Shown here in pieces: positions 8,049 to 17,817 of a stretch of 64,000 nt of DNA; the stretch's first letter is position 1; each line of letters starts with the position of its first letter. Position numbers and translations under genes: made by a program. Under the pieces are notes generated by a model. That model was not told the DNA's origin, did not search any database, and saw nothing but the letters and a program-made list of their open reading frames with translations. This DNA is from Blautia wexlerae DSM 19850 (GTDB lineage Bacteria; Bacillota; Clostridia; Lachnospirales; Lachnospiraceae), in NCBI RefSeq assembly GCF_025148125.1, contig NZ_CP102267.1, positions 2,986,501 to 3,050,500 of the forward strand, written 5' to 3'.

Positions 8049-8969
8049 TTATTTTTTTACCAGAGTTCTAAGACTCTCTGCCACTTTCTTATATGCAGGT
8101 ACCGGAACGTGGTATTCTTCGCCCATTCTTACTACTTCATAGACTAATCCGTCGATTTCGGACTGTTTTCCTGCCATGATATCTCTCTGCATGGATGTGG
8201 TTGCTTCCGGTGCTAGGTTGGAGAGAATTTTTAAATTTACATCTACCATGTCTTTCTGGAATGGGACTCCCATGGCTTCTGCGAGTGCGGTGATTTCTCT
8301 TATCATGGTTTTGAAGAGTTCTCTGGCTTCGCCTTCTTTCTGAAAGTCTGCGGCTGTGGCGTGGTAGTAGAGCCCTGCTGCACCGATTGGGGAAACGTAG
8401 GAGAATTTCTCCAGAGTTTCGCGGCGGATATTCTCGGAGAGGATTCCGTCGATGTGGCTGTCGCAGAAGTCTTTCTGGATTTCTTTCAGTTCTGGTCTGG
8501 ATTCTGCTTTGTCACGCACACCAAATACGATACGCAGGATCTGGCCGTGTTGGAGTAGTCTGCCTGGTTCTTTGATGTTTGCGGAGACGTAGATGCATCC
8601 GTCTGTTACAAGGAGCTCAGGAAGCTGTTTCTGCATCTTTCCGCCGGTTCCGTAGATGTTTAAGACCGGAATTACAATGGTTGTTTTCTTTGCGATCTGT
8701 TTGATAAATGGAATGGTTTCATCCAGGGAATAGCCTTTTACGCAGGCAAAAATTACGTCTGGATGGTCTGTGTAATGTTCCATGTCTGTAGCCGGGATGG
8801 TGATCGTTTCTTCGGTTTTGTCCCACATTTTTTCTAAGGTAAGGCCCTGTTCCTGGATTGTTTTCAGGTGTTCGCCTCGGGCGATCAGAGTTACATCCTT
8901 GCCTGCTTTTTTCATATAATATCCGGTAACGCCGCCGGTTCCGCCGGCTCCGATGATTAAGTATTTCAT
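8049..8969 (-). CDS. Ketopantoate reductase family oxidoreductase (PanE/ApbA)
   Basis: The protein has 306 residues, normal for the family. The N-terminus is a Rossmann NADP site, LIIGAGGTGG, with R31 in LIARGEH at the position that favours NADPH. The C-terminal helical domain contains the conserved catalytic lysine region ETLEKFSYVSPIGAAG. The family reduces 2-dehydropantoate to pantoate in pantothenate synthesis, but many paralogues act on other 2-keto acids. No panB or panC is adjacent, so panE itself is not assured. A divergent RluA gene lies upstream. Confidence 0.8.
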   Translation of the reverse strand: MKYLIIGAGGTGGVTGYYMKKAGKDVTLIARGEHLKTIQEQGLTLEKMWDKTEETITIPATDMEHYTDHPDVIFACVKGYSLDETIPFIKQIAKKTTIVIPVLNIYGTGGKMQKQLPELLVTDGCIYVSANIKEPGRLLQHGQILRIVFGVRDKAESRPELKEIQKDFCDSHIDGILSENIRRETLEKFSYVSPIGAAGLYYHATAADFQKEGEARELFKTMIREITALAEAMGVPFQKDMVDVNLKILSNLAPEATTSMQRDIMAGKQSEIDGLVYEVVRMGEEYHVPVPAYKKVAESLRTLVKK

Positions 8970-9071
8970 AGTTTTTTCTGCCCCGCTTTCATAGTTTGTT
9001 TCTTATATTATCATAGCACAATTGTAATTTTTCTTCAGTATATTTATGCATTACGTCGACATAATTTTGCA

Positions 9072-9100
9072 TTGACAGTTTATTTTTTGACCTGTAATAT
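9072..9100 (+). promoter_or_regulatory. Promoter of the RluA-family gene
   Basis: TTGACA (9072-9077) and TAATAT (9095-9100) are spaced by 17 nt. This gives a leader of about 95 nt before the ATG at 9201. Confidence 0.6.
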
Positions 9101-9200
9101 CAATATATTAATATTTATCCAACTCTGACATCAGTAAAACGGATATAAACAATATGGCAATAATTATCCATACGATTAATTGTGCAAAGGAATCATCAAG

Positions 9201-10286
9201 ATGGAACGATATCTGGAATTTAGAATAGATGAACAAACTGCAGAAATTAAAATTGAAGCATTCCTGAAAAAGAATGCAGGACTTACGAAACGACAGATCA
9301 GTCAGGCGAAGTTTCGACTGGATGGGATTACAAAAAACGGGATACGCTGTCGTGTGACTGAGACAGCATATCCCGGTGATGTGATCCGTGTTTGTCTGGA
9401 GGAAGCGCAGACTGCTTCTGCACATCTTGAAAATTATAATTTCAAAATCGGTAGTAAAACTCAAGCAGGCCTTCATTGTGATAAAGCTTCAATTCCAGTT
9501 TCCGAAGCTTCTCTTTCTCTGGATATTGTATATGAAGATACAGATATTTTGGCAGTTAATAAACCGGCGGGAATGGTTACGCATCCGACAGGAATACATT
9601 ATGCAGACAGTCTCTCCAATCTTGTTGCCGACTACTTTCGAGAGAAAAATGAGTCTGTCTGCGTCCGTCCAGTAGGACGGCTGGATCAGGAAACTTCCGG
9701 GATTGTGATTTTTGCCAAGAATCAGGTGGCTGCTTCGAGACTTCAATCTGTAAAGTCTCCATGCAAGATCCATAAGCAGTATCTTGCTGTTGTATCCGGT
9801 GCTTTGCCTGTAGATGCCCCTGATGTCTGGCATACCATAAATCTGCCGCTGATACAGGACCCTGCGAATCATCTGAAAATGAAAACTGCTGCTGATCTTT
9901 CCTTACATTCCTCTGTATTATCAGGAAAAATCAAAACAGCAGTTACTCATTATCATACTCTCTTTACCAGTCAGGATTGGTCACTTGTCACACTTAAACT
10001 GGACACCGGACGTACCCATCAGATCCGTGTCCATATGTCTTCGACTGGGCATCCACTTCTTGGGGATTCGTTGTATGAAAAAAATATTACTGAAAAACAG
10101 TCACCTAATAAGGATGCAGATATAGCTCCAGTATCATGCTTGCGACATCCATTCAAACGTGCGGCACTTCATGCATGGAGAGTTTCTTTTCAGCATCCTT
10201 TCAAAGATGAATTTATCTCACTGGAAGCTCCATTGCCTTTCGATTTTCGTGAGCTGGTTTCATTTTTTGGCCCTGGCTCTATTTAA
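9201..10286 (+). CDS. RluA-family RNA pseudouridine synthase
   Basis: The protein has 361 residues. An S4-like N-terminal RNA-binding segment (about 12-75, [15 protein letters not shown]) precedes the RluA catalytic domain. The catalytic aspartate is D162 in GRLDQETSG. The family motifs [11 protein letters not shown] and [12 protein letters not shown] are present. It isomerises uridines in 23S rRNA or tRNA; the RluD type is likely, but the target is not readable. Start 9201 is chosen because AAAGGA lies 9 nt upstream. Its stop overlaps the convergent ribH stop by 4 nt, so the two transcripts run into each other with no clear terminator between them. Confidence 0.9.
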   Translation: MERYLEFRIDEQTAEIKIEAFLKKNAGLTKRQISQAKFRLDGITKNGIRCRVTETAYPGDVIRVCLEEAQTASAHLENYNFKIGSKTQAGLHCDKASIPVSEASLSLDIVYEDTDILAVNKPAGMVTHPTGIHYADSLSNLVADYFREKNESVCVRPVGRLDQETSGIVIFAKNQVAASRLQSVKSPCKIHKQYLAVVSGALPVDAPDVWHTINLPLIQDPANHLKMKTAADLSLHSSVLSGKIKTAVTHYHTLFTSQDWSLVTLKLDTGRTHQIRVHMSSTGHPLLGDSLYEKNITEKQSPNKDADIAPVSCLRHPFKRAALHAWRVSFQHPFKDEFISLEAPLPFDFRELVSFFGPGSI

Positions 10287-10750
10287 GCCTCAAGTTCTTT
10301 TATTAAATTTACCATCTCAATGGCACTGAGTGCACAGTCATAGCCTTTATTTCCTGCTTTTGTACCTGCGCGCTCAATTGCCTGCTCGATATTCTCTGTT
10401 GTAAGTACTCCGAACAATACCGGAACTCCTGTTTCCAATGACACTGATGCAATACCTTTGGAAACTTCGTTGCATACATAATCATAATGGCTGGTATTTC
10501 CACGGATCACTGCACCAACACAGATCACAGCATCATATTTTCCACTTTTTGCCATTTTGGACGCGATCAGCGGGATTTCAAAAGCACCTGGCACCCAGGC
10601 TACCTGAATATCTTCTTCCTTTACATTATGACGTGTCAGTCCATCCATTGCACCGCTTACCAGTTTAGAAGTAATGAACTCATTGAAACGTGCTGCTACA
10701 ATTCCTACTTTCATTCCATCTGATACTAATTTTCCTTCTAATGTTTTCAT
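10283..10750 (-). CDS. ribH: 6,7-dimethyl-8-ribityllumazine synthase
   Basis: The protein has 155 residues, standard for lumazine synthase. It condenses the ribityl-aminopyrimidine with 3,4-dihydroxy-2-butanone 4-phosphate, the step before riboflavin. Conserved family landmarks are [10 protein letters not shown], the substrate-loop [21 protein letters not shown] (the catalytic histidine region) and [12 protein letters not shown]. It is last in the ribD-ribE-ribBA-ribH operon, 110 nt after ribBA, with AAAGGA upstream of the ATG. The family forms 60-mer or pentameric shells. Confidence 0.97.
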   Translation of the reverse strand: MKTLEGKLVSDGMKVGIVAARFNEFITSKLVSGAMDGLTRHNVKEEDIQVAWVPGAFEIPLIASKMAKSGKYDAVICVGAVIRGNTSHYDYVCNEVSKGIASVSLETGVPVLFGVLTTENIEQAIERAGTKAGNKGYDCALSAIEMVNLIKELEA

Positions 10751-10860
10751 TTTTTTAATCCTTTCATCTGTAAATTTATTTTTAACCTGTACAGGTTTTT
10801 ATACAAAGTAAGTTTTATTTTCGGTAACGTTATTGTTACGTTAAAAATTCTCTGCCGCAT

Positions 10861-12060
10861 TTAATACTTCAGAATATGTCCCATCCGTAATTGTTTTGTT
10901 TTGAGATAGTGCAGATCATATGCTGTCGCATTCATCTGGATCGGAACTCTCTTTTTGATCTTGATTCCAAATTCTTCCAGCTGATAAACCTTATCCGGAT
11001 TATTTGTCAACAGGCGCAGTTCTTTTACTCCCAGATTTCTCAGAATCTGCGCACCTATATAATATTCTCTTTCATCCCCGGCAAATCCAAGTGCCAGATT
11101 CGCTTCGAGTGTATCCATTCCCTGTTCCTGAAGTTCATAAGCACGGAGTTTATTGATCAGTCCGATTCCTCGTCCTTCCTGTCTCATATAAAGAAGTATT
11201 CCCCTTCCCTCTTCTTCAATCTGGGACATAGCTGCTGCAAACTGCTGTCCGCAGTCACAGCGCTGAGATCCAAACACGTCTCCTGTCAGGCACTCCGAAT
11301 GCACACGGCACAGAACATCTTTTCCATCTCCAATTTCACCTTTTACCAGCGCCACATGATGTTCACCATTAAGACGGTTTACAAATCCGTATGCCATAAA
11401 TTCTCCGTATCTGGTAGGCATTTTTGTAGTCGTCACGCGGTCCACCAGAATATCATGGCATTTACGGTAATTCTGAATATCTTTGATCGTTATGAATTTC
11501 AGATTCCACTTTCTGGCAAGTTCCCGTAACTCAAAGGTCCTCATCATAGTGCCGTCTTCTCGCATAATTTCACAACACAGGCCACACTGTTTTAATCCGG
11601 CAAGTCTGCAGAGATCTACAGTTGCCTCTGTATGTCCGTTTCTTTCCAGCACCCCATTCTTCTTTGCCAGAAGCGGAAACATATGTCCGGGACGTCTGAA
11701 ATCTTCGGGTTTTGCATTCTCATCTACGCATTTCATGGCTGTAACAGAACGTTCTGCTGCGGAGATTCCTGTACTGGTACTGACATGGTCTACGGAAACA
11801 GTAAAAGCCGTTTCGTGATTATCAGAATTTTCTGCTACCATCTGCGGGAAGTGCAGTTTTCTTACATATTCCTCAGACATTGGCATACAGATAAGTCCCT
11901 TTCCATGGGTAGCCATAAAATTAATATTTTCTGTTGTGGCAAACTCTGCTGCACAGATAAAATCTCCTTCATTTTCTCTGTCCGGATCATCCGTTACCAG
12001 AATAATTTTTCCATTTCGAAGTTCTTCCAAAGCTTCTTCTACTGAATCAAATCCGTTCAT
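10861..12060 (-). CDS. ribBA: Bifunctional DHBP synthase / GTP cyclohydrolase II
   Basis: The protein has 399 residues and is a fusion of two riboflavin enzymes. Residues 1-200 are 3,4-dihydroxy-2-butanone 4-phosphate synthase ([11 protein letters not shown], then RRPGHMFPL and [10 protein letters not shown]). Residues 205-399 are GTP cyclohydrolase II, with zinc ligands C257, C268 and C270 ([17 protein letters not shown]) and the RQEGRGIGL motif. It supplies both precursors of lumazine synthase. It lies third in the operon; the 164-nt gap to ribE holds no strong terminator. AAGGAGAG precedes the ATG. Confidence 0.97.
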   Translation of the reverse strand: MNGFDSVEEALEELRNGKIILVTDDPDRENEGDFICAAEFATTENINFMATHGKGLICMPMSEEYVRKLHFPQMVAENSDNHETAFTVSVDHVSTSTGISAAERSVTAMKCVDENAKPEDFRRPGHMFPLLAKKNGVLERNGHTEATVDLCRLAGLKQCGLCCEIMREDGTMMRTFELRELARKWNLKFITIKDIQNYRKCHDILVDRVTTTKMPTRYGEFMAYGFVNRLNGEHHVALVKGEIGDGKDVLCRVHSECLTGDVFGSQRCDCGQQFAAAMSQIEEEGRGILLYMRQEGRGIGLINKLRAYELQEQGMDTLEANLALGFAGDEREYYIGAQILRNLGVKELRLLTNNPDKVYQLEEFGIKIKKRVPIQMNATAYDLHYLKTKQLRMGHILKY

Positions 12061-12224
12061 TTTTTCTCTCCTTATGCGATGTATTTTTCTGATACCATAT
12101 ATTTTTCTTCTGTTAAGAGGGCAAAATCATTCGCATTGGCAGCTTATCTGGTCCATGTCAGGCAGATAAAGCATTCACTGCACAATTCTGCACCAGTCGA
12201 ATAACTGCTTTTTGCTTAATTCTG

Positions 12225-12872
12225 TCAAAATCCATACTTATTCAGGAAATCCCGTGTGATATTGCTTTTTACCGGCTGTTCTTTCACAGGTATTATTAAT
12301 TTTTCCACGTATTTTCCAATTATGTCTGTCTCCAGATTAACGATATCTCCTTCTTTACGTTCCCCAAGAACGGTAATTTTTACTGTATGAGGAATTGCAG
12401 AAATGGAAAAATCTGTTTCTGAGACTTTTGCCACTGTAAGGCTGATTCCATCAATTGTCACAGAACCTTTTATCACAATATATTTCATAATGTCTGGTGA
12501 AGCCTGAATGGTATACCAGACAGCATTATCATCTCTGCGAACTTCCGTGATTTTTCCTGTTCCATCCACATGTCCTGCGACAATATGTCCTCCAAATCTT
12601 CCATTTGCAGGCATTGCTCTTTCCAGATTTACATGCTGTCCCGGAGAAAGCTGAATCAGTGCAGAACGATTTAATGTCTCGTGCATCACATCTGCCGTAA
12701 AACCATCTTTCAGACACGCTGTTACAGTCAGGCAGATTCCATTTACAGCTACGCTGTCTCCTGTTTTCAGGTCATCCAGTATTTTCTCTGCCTGTATCGT
12801 GAATACCGCTGAATTTGCTCCTTTTTTTATTTTTTTCACAGTTCCAAGTTCTTCAACAATTCCCGTGAACAT
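12225..12872 (-). CDS. ribE: Riboflavin synthase, alpha subunit
   Basis: The protein has 215 residues in two tandem lumazine-binding repeats. The first begins MFTGIVEELG with the GICLTV motif; the second begins near RFGGHIVAGHVDG and includes DGISLTV. It dismutates two lumazine molecules into riboflavin. GAGGTG precedes the ATG and lies within the end of ribD, whose stop is 1 nt away, so translation is probably coupled. The name ribE follows the Gram-positive convention; the same gene is called ribC in E. coli. Confidence 0.96.
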   Translation of the reverse strand: MFTGIVEELGTVKKIKKGANSAVFTIQAEKILDDLKTGDSVAVNGICLTVTACLKDGFTADVMHETLNRSALIQLSPGQHVNLERAMPANGRFGGHIVAGHVDGTGKITEVRRDDNAVWYTIQASPDIMKYIVIKGSVTIDGISLTVAKVSETDFSISAIPHTVKITVLGERKEGDIVNLETDIIGKYVEKLIIPVKEQPVKSNITRDFLNKYGF

Positions 12873-12873
12873 T

Positions 12874-13980
12874 TCACTTCACCTCGCTCTCTATGAGAAG
12901 ATCATCTCCTAATCTGGTTATTTCGCTGTTTTTTAATAATACTGCACTGGCAGGATCAGGAAATCCCTTTCCTTCCACCGGTGTCTTTGCTTCTTCGCCT
13001 CCAAAAAGTTTGGGTGCTATATAGGTCTGAACTTTCTGAACAATACCGCTTTCCAGTGCTGACCAGTTTAAAGAACCCCCTCCTTCCAGCAAAATACTGT
13101 CTATCTTTGCAGCTCCCAGAAGTTCCATTAATCTGTTTAAATCTATGTGTCCGTTTTTCTCCGGAACATACAGAACCTGGCATCCCAGCTCTTCATAATT
13201 CTTTATCTTCTGCTGATCTTTACTGCTGCTTGCAATGATTGTAGGAATTGTCACTGCTGTTCTTACAATCTTAGATGTCAGTGGTGTTCTCAGATGGGAA
13301 TCGCAGATAATACGCACAGGATTTCTGCTGTTTTCCAGTCTGCAGGTGAGCATCGGATCATCTGCCAGCACAGTTCCCACCCCGACCATAATTCCTGTAT
13401 ATTTCAGTCGCTGTTCCTGTACATGAATTCTGGCAGCTTCTCCTGTCACCCATTTGGATTCACCTGTATAAGCGGCAATTTTCCCATCCATAGTCATTGC
13501 ATATTTCATGACCACATACGGTTTTTTATTTTGGATGTAATAAAAGAATGCTTCATTCAATTTATCACACTCTTCTTTTAAAATATTTTCTGTTACTTCA
13601 ATTCCATGATCCTTCAAAATCCGGATTCCTTTTCCTGCAACCAGCGGATTAGGATCTGATGATCCGATGATCACGCGTTTGATTCCGGTCTCCAAGATTG
13701 CATTCACGCATGGAGGCTGTTTTCCATAATGGCAGCAGGGTTCTAAAGTAACATATATAGATGCTCCTTTGGGTTCTTCCGTACACACTGCCAGAGCTTC
13801 TCTCTCCGCATGAAGTTCGCCATATTTTCTATGATATCCCTGGCCAATGATTCTTCCGTTTTTAACGATCACAGCACCCACCATCGGATTAGGTGCTGTA
13901 AAACCCATTCCTTTTTGCGCCAGTTCCAAAGCCATTTTCATATACTGCCTGTCCTGTTCCATATCCGTTGTGTTTTTCAA
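12874..13980 (-). CDS. ribD: Bifunctional pyrimidine deaminase/reductase, TTG start
   Basis: The protein has 368 residues. Residues 1-145 are the zinc deaminase (H57-A-E59, then PCC...PPC with C82 and C91). Residues about 150-368 are the NADPH reductase (MTMDGKIAA, LLEGGGSLN). It performs the second and third steps from GTP to riboflavin. The best start is a TTG at 13980 with AGGAG 8 nt upstream. The first ATG of the longer frame (14043) lies in a leader hairpin with no ribosome site. This is the first gene of the operon, behind an FMN riboswitch. Confidence 0.94.
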   Translation of the reverse strand: MKNTTDMEQDRQYMKMALELAQKGMGFTAPNPMVGAVIVKNGRIIGQGYHRKYGELHAEREALAVCTEEPKGASIYVTLEPCCHYGKQPPCVNAILETGIKRVIIGSSDPNPLVAGKGIRILKDHGIEVTENILKEECDKLNEAFFYYIQNKKPYVVMKYAMTMDGKIAAYTGESKWVTGEAARIHVQEQRLKYTGIMVGVGTVLADDPMLTCRLENSRNPVRIICDSHLRTPLTSKIVRTAVTIPTIIASSSKDQQKIKNYEELGCQVLYVPEKNGHIDLNRLMELLGAAKIDSILLEGGGSLNWSALESGIVQKVQTYIAPKLFGGEEAKTPVEGKGFPDPASAVLLKNSEITRLGDDLLIESEVK

Positions 13981-14020
13981 TCCATCATCTCCTGCTCTTT
14001 TATAACAATTCCATAAAATA

Positions 14021-14052
14021 AAGCCCCGGTGTTCTTTCAACATCCAGGGCTT
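14021..14052 (-). terminator. Second hairpin in the rib leader
   Basis: On the minus strand AAGCCCTGG(A)TGTT pairs with AACACCGGGGCTT as a 13-bp stem with one bulged A and a GAAAG loop, followed by TATTTTA. It lies between the riboswitch terminator and the ribD ribosome site. It may be a backup terminator or a stabilising stem. Confidence 0.5.
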
Positions 14053-14130
14053 GGTAATTAATATTTGATATGAATTATCTTCCGATGAATCTGACTCTTT
14101 ATTTCATCACTGAAATCACTTTAATTCATA

Positions 14131-14166
14131 TAAAAAAGCTCTGGAATAAATTAATTATTCCAGAGC
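14131..14166 (-). terminator. Riboswitch-controlled terminator of the rib operon
   Basis: On the minus strand GCTCTGGAATAA and TTATTCCAGAGC form a perfect stem with a small AT loop, followed by TTTTTT. It starts about 45 nt after the FMN aptamer, the usual place for the switching terminator. Confidence 0.9.
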
Positions 14167-14210
14167 AGTCAGCTTTCACAGATCAGTTAATTCTTCTGTA
14201 TCTCTACTGT

Positions 14211-14321
14211 TATCTTCTTTCATCCAGACTGTACTGTCGGCTTCGGAATTGCACCGAATCATACCTTACGGCTCGTGGGCTTTACCACCGGTAGGGAATT
14301 GCACCCTGCCCTGAAGATCTT
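14211..14321 (-). ncRNA. FMN riboswitch (RFN element)
   Basis: The minus strand carries the canonical RFN core: ATCTTCAGGGCAGGGTG, AATTCCCTACCGG, GGTAAAGCCCACGAGC, then a variable arm, CGGTGCAATTCCG-type and GCCGACAG pieces, and GGATGAAAGAAGAT closing the P1 stem. Bound FMN should favour the terminator at 14131-14166 and switch the operon off. It begins about 45 nt after the predicted transcription start. Confidence 0.97.
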
Positions 14322-14370
14322 ATTTTATTTTTATCAGCAATTTTTGCAATTTACCTTGCTGATGTCTGAC

Positions 14371-14399
14371 AGTATACTCTTAACTTTTATCTCTGTCAA
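14371..14399 (-). promoter_or_regulatory. Promoter of the riboflavin operon
   Basis: TTGACA (14394-14399) and TATACT (14371-14376) on the minus strand are separated by exactly 17 nt, close to the sigma-A consensus. The start site would be near 14364, just before the FMN aptamer. Confidence 0.85.
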
Positions 14400-14407
14400 G
14401 ATTTTTT

Positions 14408-15898
14408 TCAGGAAAGTAACCCTCTTACCATCTCTGCATTAAATGTCACACCTGTCAGGTGATCTACTTCAATCTGATACAGGGCATTGGCTGCGATATG
14501 CTCTGCTGCCTGTTCCAGATCACGAATACCGCTTGTATTTTTATGCAATTCAACGACGGCATCCAGACCGTCTTCTGTTACTACACATTCTTCTGCTTTC
14601 AGGCTCATGCGTTTCAAAACTTTCGGAAGAACGTATTTGGAGAAGATGATCTTCTTCTCTTCTGATGTATAATCCGGGATATCGATCACCGCGAAACGGG
14701 ACATCAGAGGTGCGCTGATCTGGGACTTATCGTTTGCCGTAGCAATAGGATAAACGCCCACTGTAGGCACCATACATTCCATATAGTTATCTGTAAATCC
14801 AAGGTTGTCAAGCAGAGTAAGAAGTACGTCTGCAGGGTTTCCGTTGCCCTTACCTGACGCTGCTTTATCAAGCTCGTTGATGATAAATACAAGGTTGGAT
14901 TCTCCTGCTGCCGAGAAAGCTTCCATAATGATTCCGGGCTTTGCGTTTGCATAGATTCTGGAACTTCCTGTAAGCTGTTCCGGATCATTGATGGAACTCA
15001 TGTCCAGAGTTGTCCAAGGCAGTTTCAGAATACGGGCAACTGCATAGGCAATCTGAGATTTGCCTGTACCTGCAGGACCTACAAGGAGAAGTCCGTATGC
15101 AGGAAGTGTATGGGTACGGTTGATCTGTATGATTGTTTCAATGATACGCTGCTTTACAGATTCCATTCCGTAGAGTTCCTCATCAAGGATCCTGCGGGCT
15201 TCCTGAGGATCGATTGCTTCAAAATAATTGCTCTTCCACTGTACATTCATCATGATGGAAAGTGCTCTCTGAGCATGACGTCTCTCCTCTGGAGATACTT
15301 CGTGTGAACGGGCAACTGCAAGGTTTCTTCTCGCCCAGAGACGGATATTATCCGGCAGGGTTCTGCCTGCGCAGGTCATAAAATCAGTGATGCTCTGAAT
15401 GCTTGTCAGCTTCATCTCGTCCCCTGCTTCTTCCTCATCTTCATCCTCAACAAGCTCTGCAGGTGCACTGCTTGCAAGAAGTCTCTCGATCATAAACTGA
15501 AGAAATCCGTCCTCTGCGGAGAGTTTCGTGCCGCCGCCAAAAGCGGTTTCACGAATCTTATAAACTGCATAACCATTCTCTTTATTCTCTCCAGAAAGAC
15601 GCACATTGATATGATTCTCCCCAAGCCATTTCAGAAGACTTACAAATCTTGAATCAATACTGATAATATCTGCACTGAAAACGCCGTCATCTTCTTTAAA
15701 TTCAAAGGATGTACGTTTAATCGGATTAGTAAAAATACCGCAGGAATGATGTTTCCACTGACGGCTGCTGTTATCCAGGATCATGATCGGTTTCTCAGGG
15801 GAAGTCTCCTTTTCATTGGACTGGAACGTAGTGTAGGTACATTCAGACTGTACGCCTGTTTTCTTGTCTGAAGCACCGCTGAAATCAAATACTGGCAT
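14408..15898 (-). CDS. Lon-like AAA+ ATPase without protease domain
   Basis: The protein has 496 residues from the start at 15898, chosen because AAGGAG lies 9-10 nt upstream. The N-terminal 160 residues are unrecognised and end in an acidic run (EDEDEEE). From about residue 235 it follows the Lon AAA+ module: DEELYGMESVKQRI, Walker A GPAGTGKS (274-281), Walker B, sensor-1 IATAND, an arginine finger in SRF, and a C-terminal alpha lid. Walker B reads FIINELDK, so the metal-binding Asp is replaced by N341 while E342 is kept. No Ser-Lys protease domain follows. It is probably a chaperone or remodelling ATPase; the partner is unknown. Confidence 0.82.
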   Translation of the reverse strand: MPVFDFSGASDKKTGVQSECTYTTFQSNEKETSPEKPIMILDNSSRQWKHHSCGIFTNPIKRTSFEFKEDDGVFSADIISIDSRFVSLLKWLGENHINVRLSGENKENGYAVYKIRETAFGGGTKLSAEDGFLQFMIERLLASSAPAELVEDEDEEEAGDEMKLTSIQSITDFMTCAGRTLPDNIRLWARRNLAVARSHEVSPEERRHAQRALSIMMNVQWKSNYFEAIDPQEARRILDEELYGMESVKQRIIETIIQINRTHTLPAYGLLLVGPAGTGKSQIAYAVARILKLPWTTLDMSSINDPEQLTGSSRIYANAKPGIIMEAFSAAGESNLVFIINELDKAASGKGNGNPADVLLTLLDNLGFTDNYMECMVPTVGVYPIATANDKSQISAPLMSRFAVIDIPDYTSEEKKIIFSKYVLPKVLKRMSLKAEECVVTEDGLDAVVELHKNTSGIRDLEQAAEHIAANALYQIEVDHLTGVTFNAEMVRGLLS

Positions 15899-16018
15899 AG
15901 TAAATACTCCTTTTATTTTATCCTTAATCAGTGTGTAATTTTTAATGTACAACTCTTTATTATTCTAGCAGAATCTTTTCTTTTTATCAATTCTGTAAAT
16001 GTATTTATTGCATAATTA

Positions 16019-16330
16019 GTGAGCCTCACATGACTGAAGTCACATGCTTCCAGACGCTTTAGGCGTCCGACTGAATATCGGCGGATACGCCTGTAACTTA
16101 GGTACGCAGTTATGCGCATTTCCCATGCCAGATATGGCAGGTTCCCACATTACAGGTAGTCCACTGTATATCTGCCTGTATCTATGCTGCTTTTAAACAT
16201 TCCATTTCTGAATGGAGTTTCCTCAGATCTGCATAAACGCATGAGGTTCTACGCTTTACAGGAGGGACTTTTGCCTCCGGTAAAGACCTTTCCGTTGCCG
16301 GAAGGGGTTTTAAAAGTTCCCTTATAAAAT
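16019..16330 (-). ncRNA. Omega-RNA-like right end of the tnpB element
   Basis: Downstream of and overlapping the tnpB 3' end, the minus strand carries successive short hairpins. The last is CATGTGAC-TTCA-GTCATGTG (16027-16046), and the segment ends GTGAGGCTCAC at 16019. This layout matches the guide-RNA scaffold and right end of IS200/IS605 elements. The adjoining sequence from 16018 downward would act as the guide. Exact ends are inferred, not seen. Confidence 0.5.
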
Positions 16331-17511
16331 ATCTCGCCCCTATATTATAGGATGCTGACAGGTCACAATTATATCGTTTTCCTGTCTGGAAAGTACAGAG
16401 GCTGTGATTTTCCCAGTCACGTGTTACCGCCCCGGAACCATCATAAGCCAGTCTCTTTGGTATTCCATGCGCAGATCCTGGATACCCGCATCCCTTTCCT
16501 GTGTGCCTGATGTTCACAACACTTCTGGATATCTCTTTTTCTCCACAGGTGCAGTTTCTGTTTTTTCTTTCCCGATATCTTCCCCTGCATCTCCAGATAC
16601 TCGAACACGATCACATCTGCATGGTTTTCTTCCGCATATCTTACAATCGCACCTGCAGTCTTTTTACCCAGTTCTGTGTTCAGACGTTTCGTATATGCCC
16701 ATCTTCCCTGTGTCTGCGCAGAGCCATGTTCCCTCTGGAATCTGCGGATCCGTCCCAATGTACGGTACATCCGGTCTTTTTCACTGGGATGATCTATGAA
16801 TCTTCTTCCCAGGACAGTTCCGTCTGCCCGCATGATCGTACAGACTGCATCGGTATTGATCCCTAAGTCCACGCTGCAGATAATCTGTTCTTTCACAGGT
16901 GTTTTGTTAAGTGTTACTTCCTCTTTATAGGAAAAACGCAAAAAATACTTCCGGTGTCTCTTTTCCAGAGTCGGGGCAGATGCCTTTTTCCCTGACCAGC
17001 ATTTTCTCAGATATTCCATATCCGTATGATCCAGACGTACACAGGACCATTTCCAGTCATGACCGTCATAGAGTTTCAGGTATGCTTCGTCTTTCCCTTC
17101 CGCGCCTTCACGATACATGACATCACGGTAGAAGACCGGCATGGCGTGGTTTTCATATACAAGCTTTGGTTTCCCGCTCTTTCCGTCGGTCTTTTCCCAT
17201 AGATCCAGCCGTGTTTTATAAGAGGATACTGTCCCCAGTGCATGCTGGATGGCAGATCTGCGCAGATAGGAAGGCATCTTTGGGAACCGGATATCAAAAT
17301 CAAAACAGGCATGGTTTTTCTTCGTAGTATGTACCAGATGTTCTGCAGCATTAAAACGCCTCTTTGCATCCGGGATTTCTGCTAATTCTTCCCATACCTG
17401 CACATAAATCCCAATCAGATAGCTGACAGCAGAACGGTAGATCTCCAGTGTCTGGCGGATTGGGATATTCTGTTTTCGTAATTCCACACCATAACTGGAT
17501 ATTATCTGCAT
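16182..17511 (-). pseudogene. tnpB: Frameshifted tnpB (IS200/IS605-type RNA-guided nuclease)
   Basis: Two overlapping frames together make one TnpB. Frame 1 (16441-17511, 356 residues) has RuvC D215 in CSVDLGINT and E304 in IVFEYLE, and reaches CAWNT. The last third (RLAYDGSG, CTFQTGK, DLSASYNIGARY with the third RuvC acid, and the C-terminus) continues only in another frame, ending at 16182. Near 16453-16458 one extra G (or a 2-nt loss) breaks the frame: removing it restores AWNTKRLAYDG. The zinc-ribbon cysteines are partly degenerate. GGGAGAAA precedes the start. No tnpA is nearby. A sequencing error is an alternative to true decay. Confidence 0.8.
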
Positions 17512-17572
17512 TTTTATTTCTCCCTGATAACTCTTTTCTCAGATTCTGTTGTTTTTTCTACTACCTATGGTT

Positions 17573-17600
17573 ATATTACTTAAATGAAAAACTAAATTCC
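17573..17600 (+). repeat. Left terminal inverted repeat of the IS30 element
   Basis: This 28-bp sequence is identical to the reverse complement of 19274-19301. It adjoins the leader of the frameshifted tnpB, so the element sits directly upstream of it. Confidence 0.8.
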
Positions 17601-17817
17601 AGCTGTGGATTATCTCAGTAACTATGCGGGATTAAATTCTGTAATGCACCTTAACAATTCTATTTTTTTGTCTTATAATAAACCTGTAAGCACTCATGAT
17701 TTATGTTTTTATGCATACTAACCGGGCATCTGAAAATAGTGTGCGAGACTAAATTCCACATGCCTTATGTGCAAGACTAAATTCTGGTGCAGTGAAATCT
17801 GCCTGTGCTTTACTATT

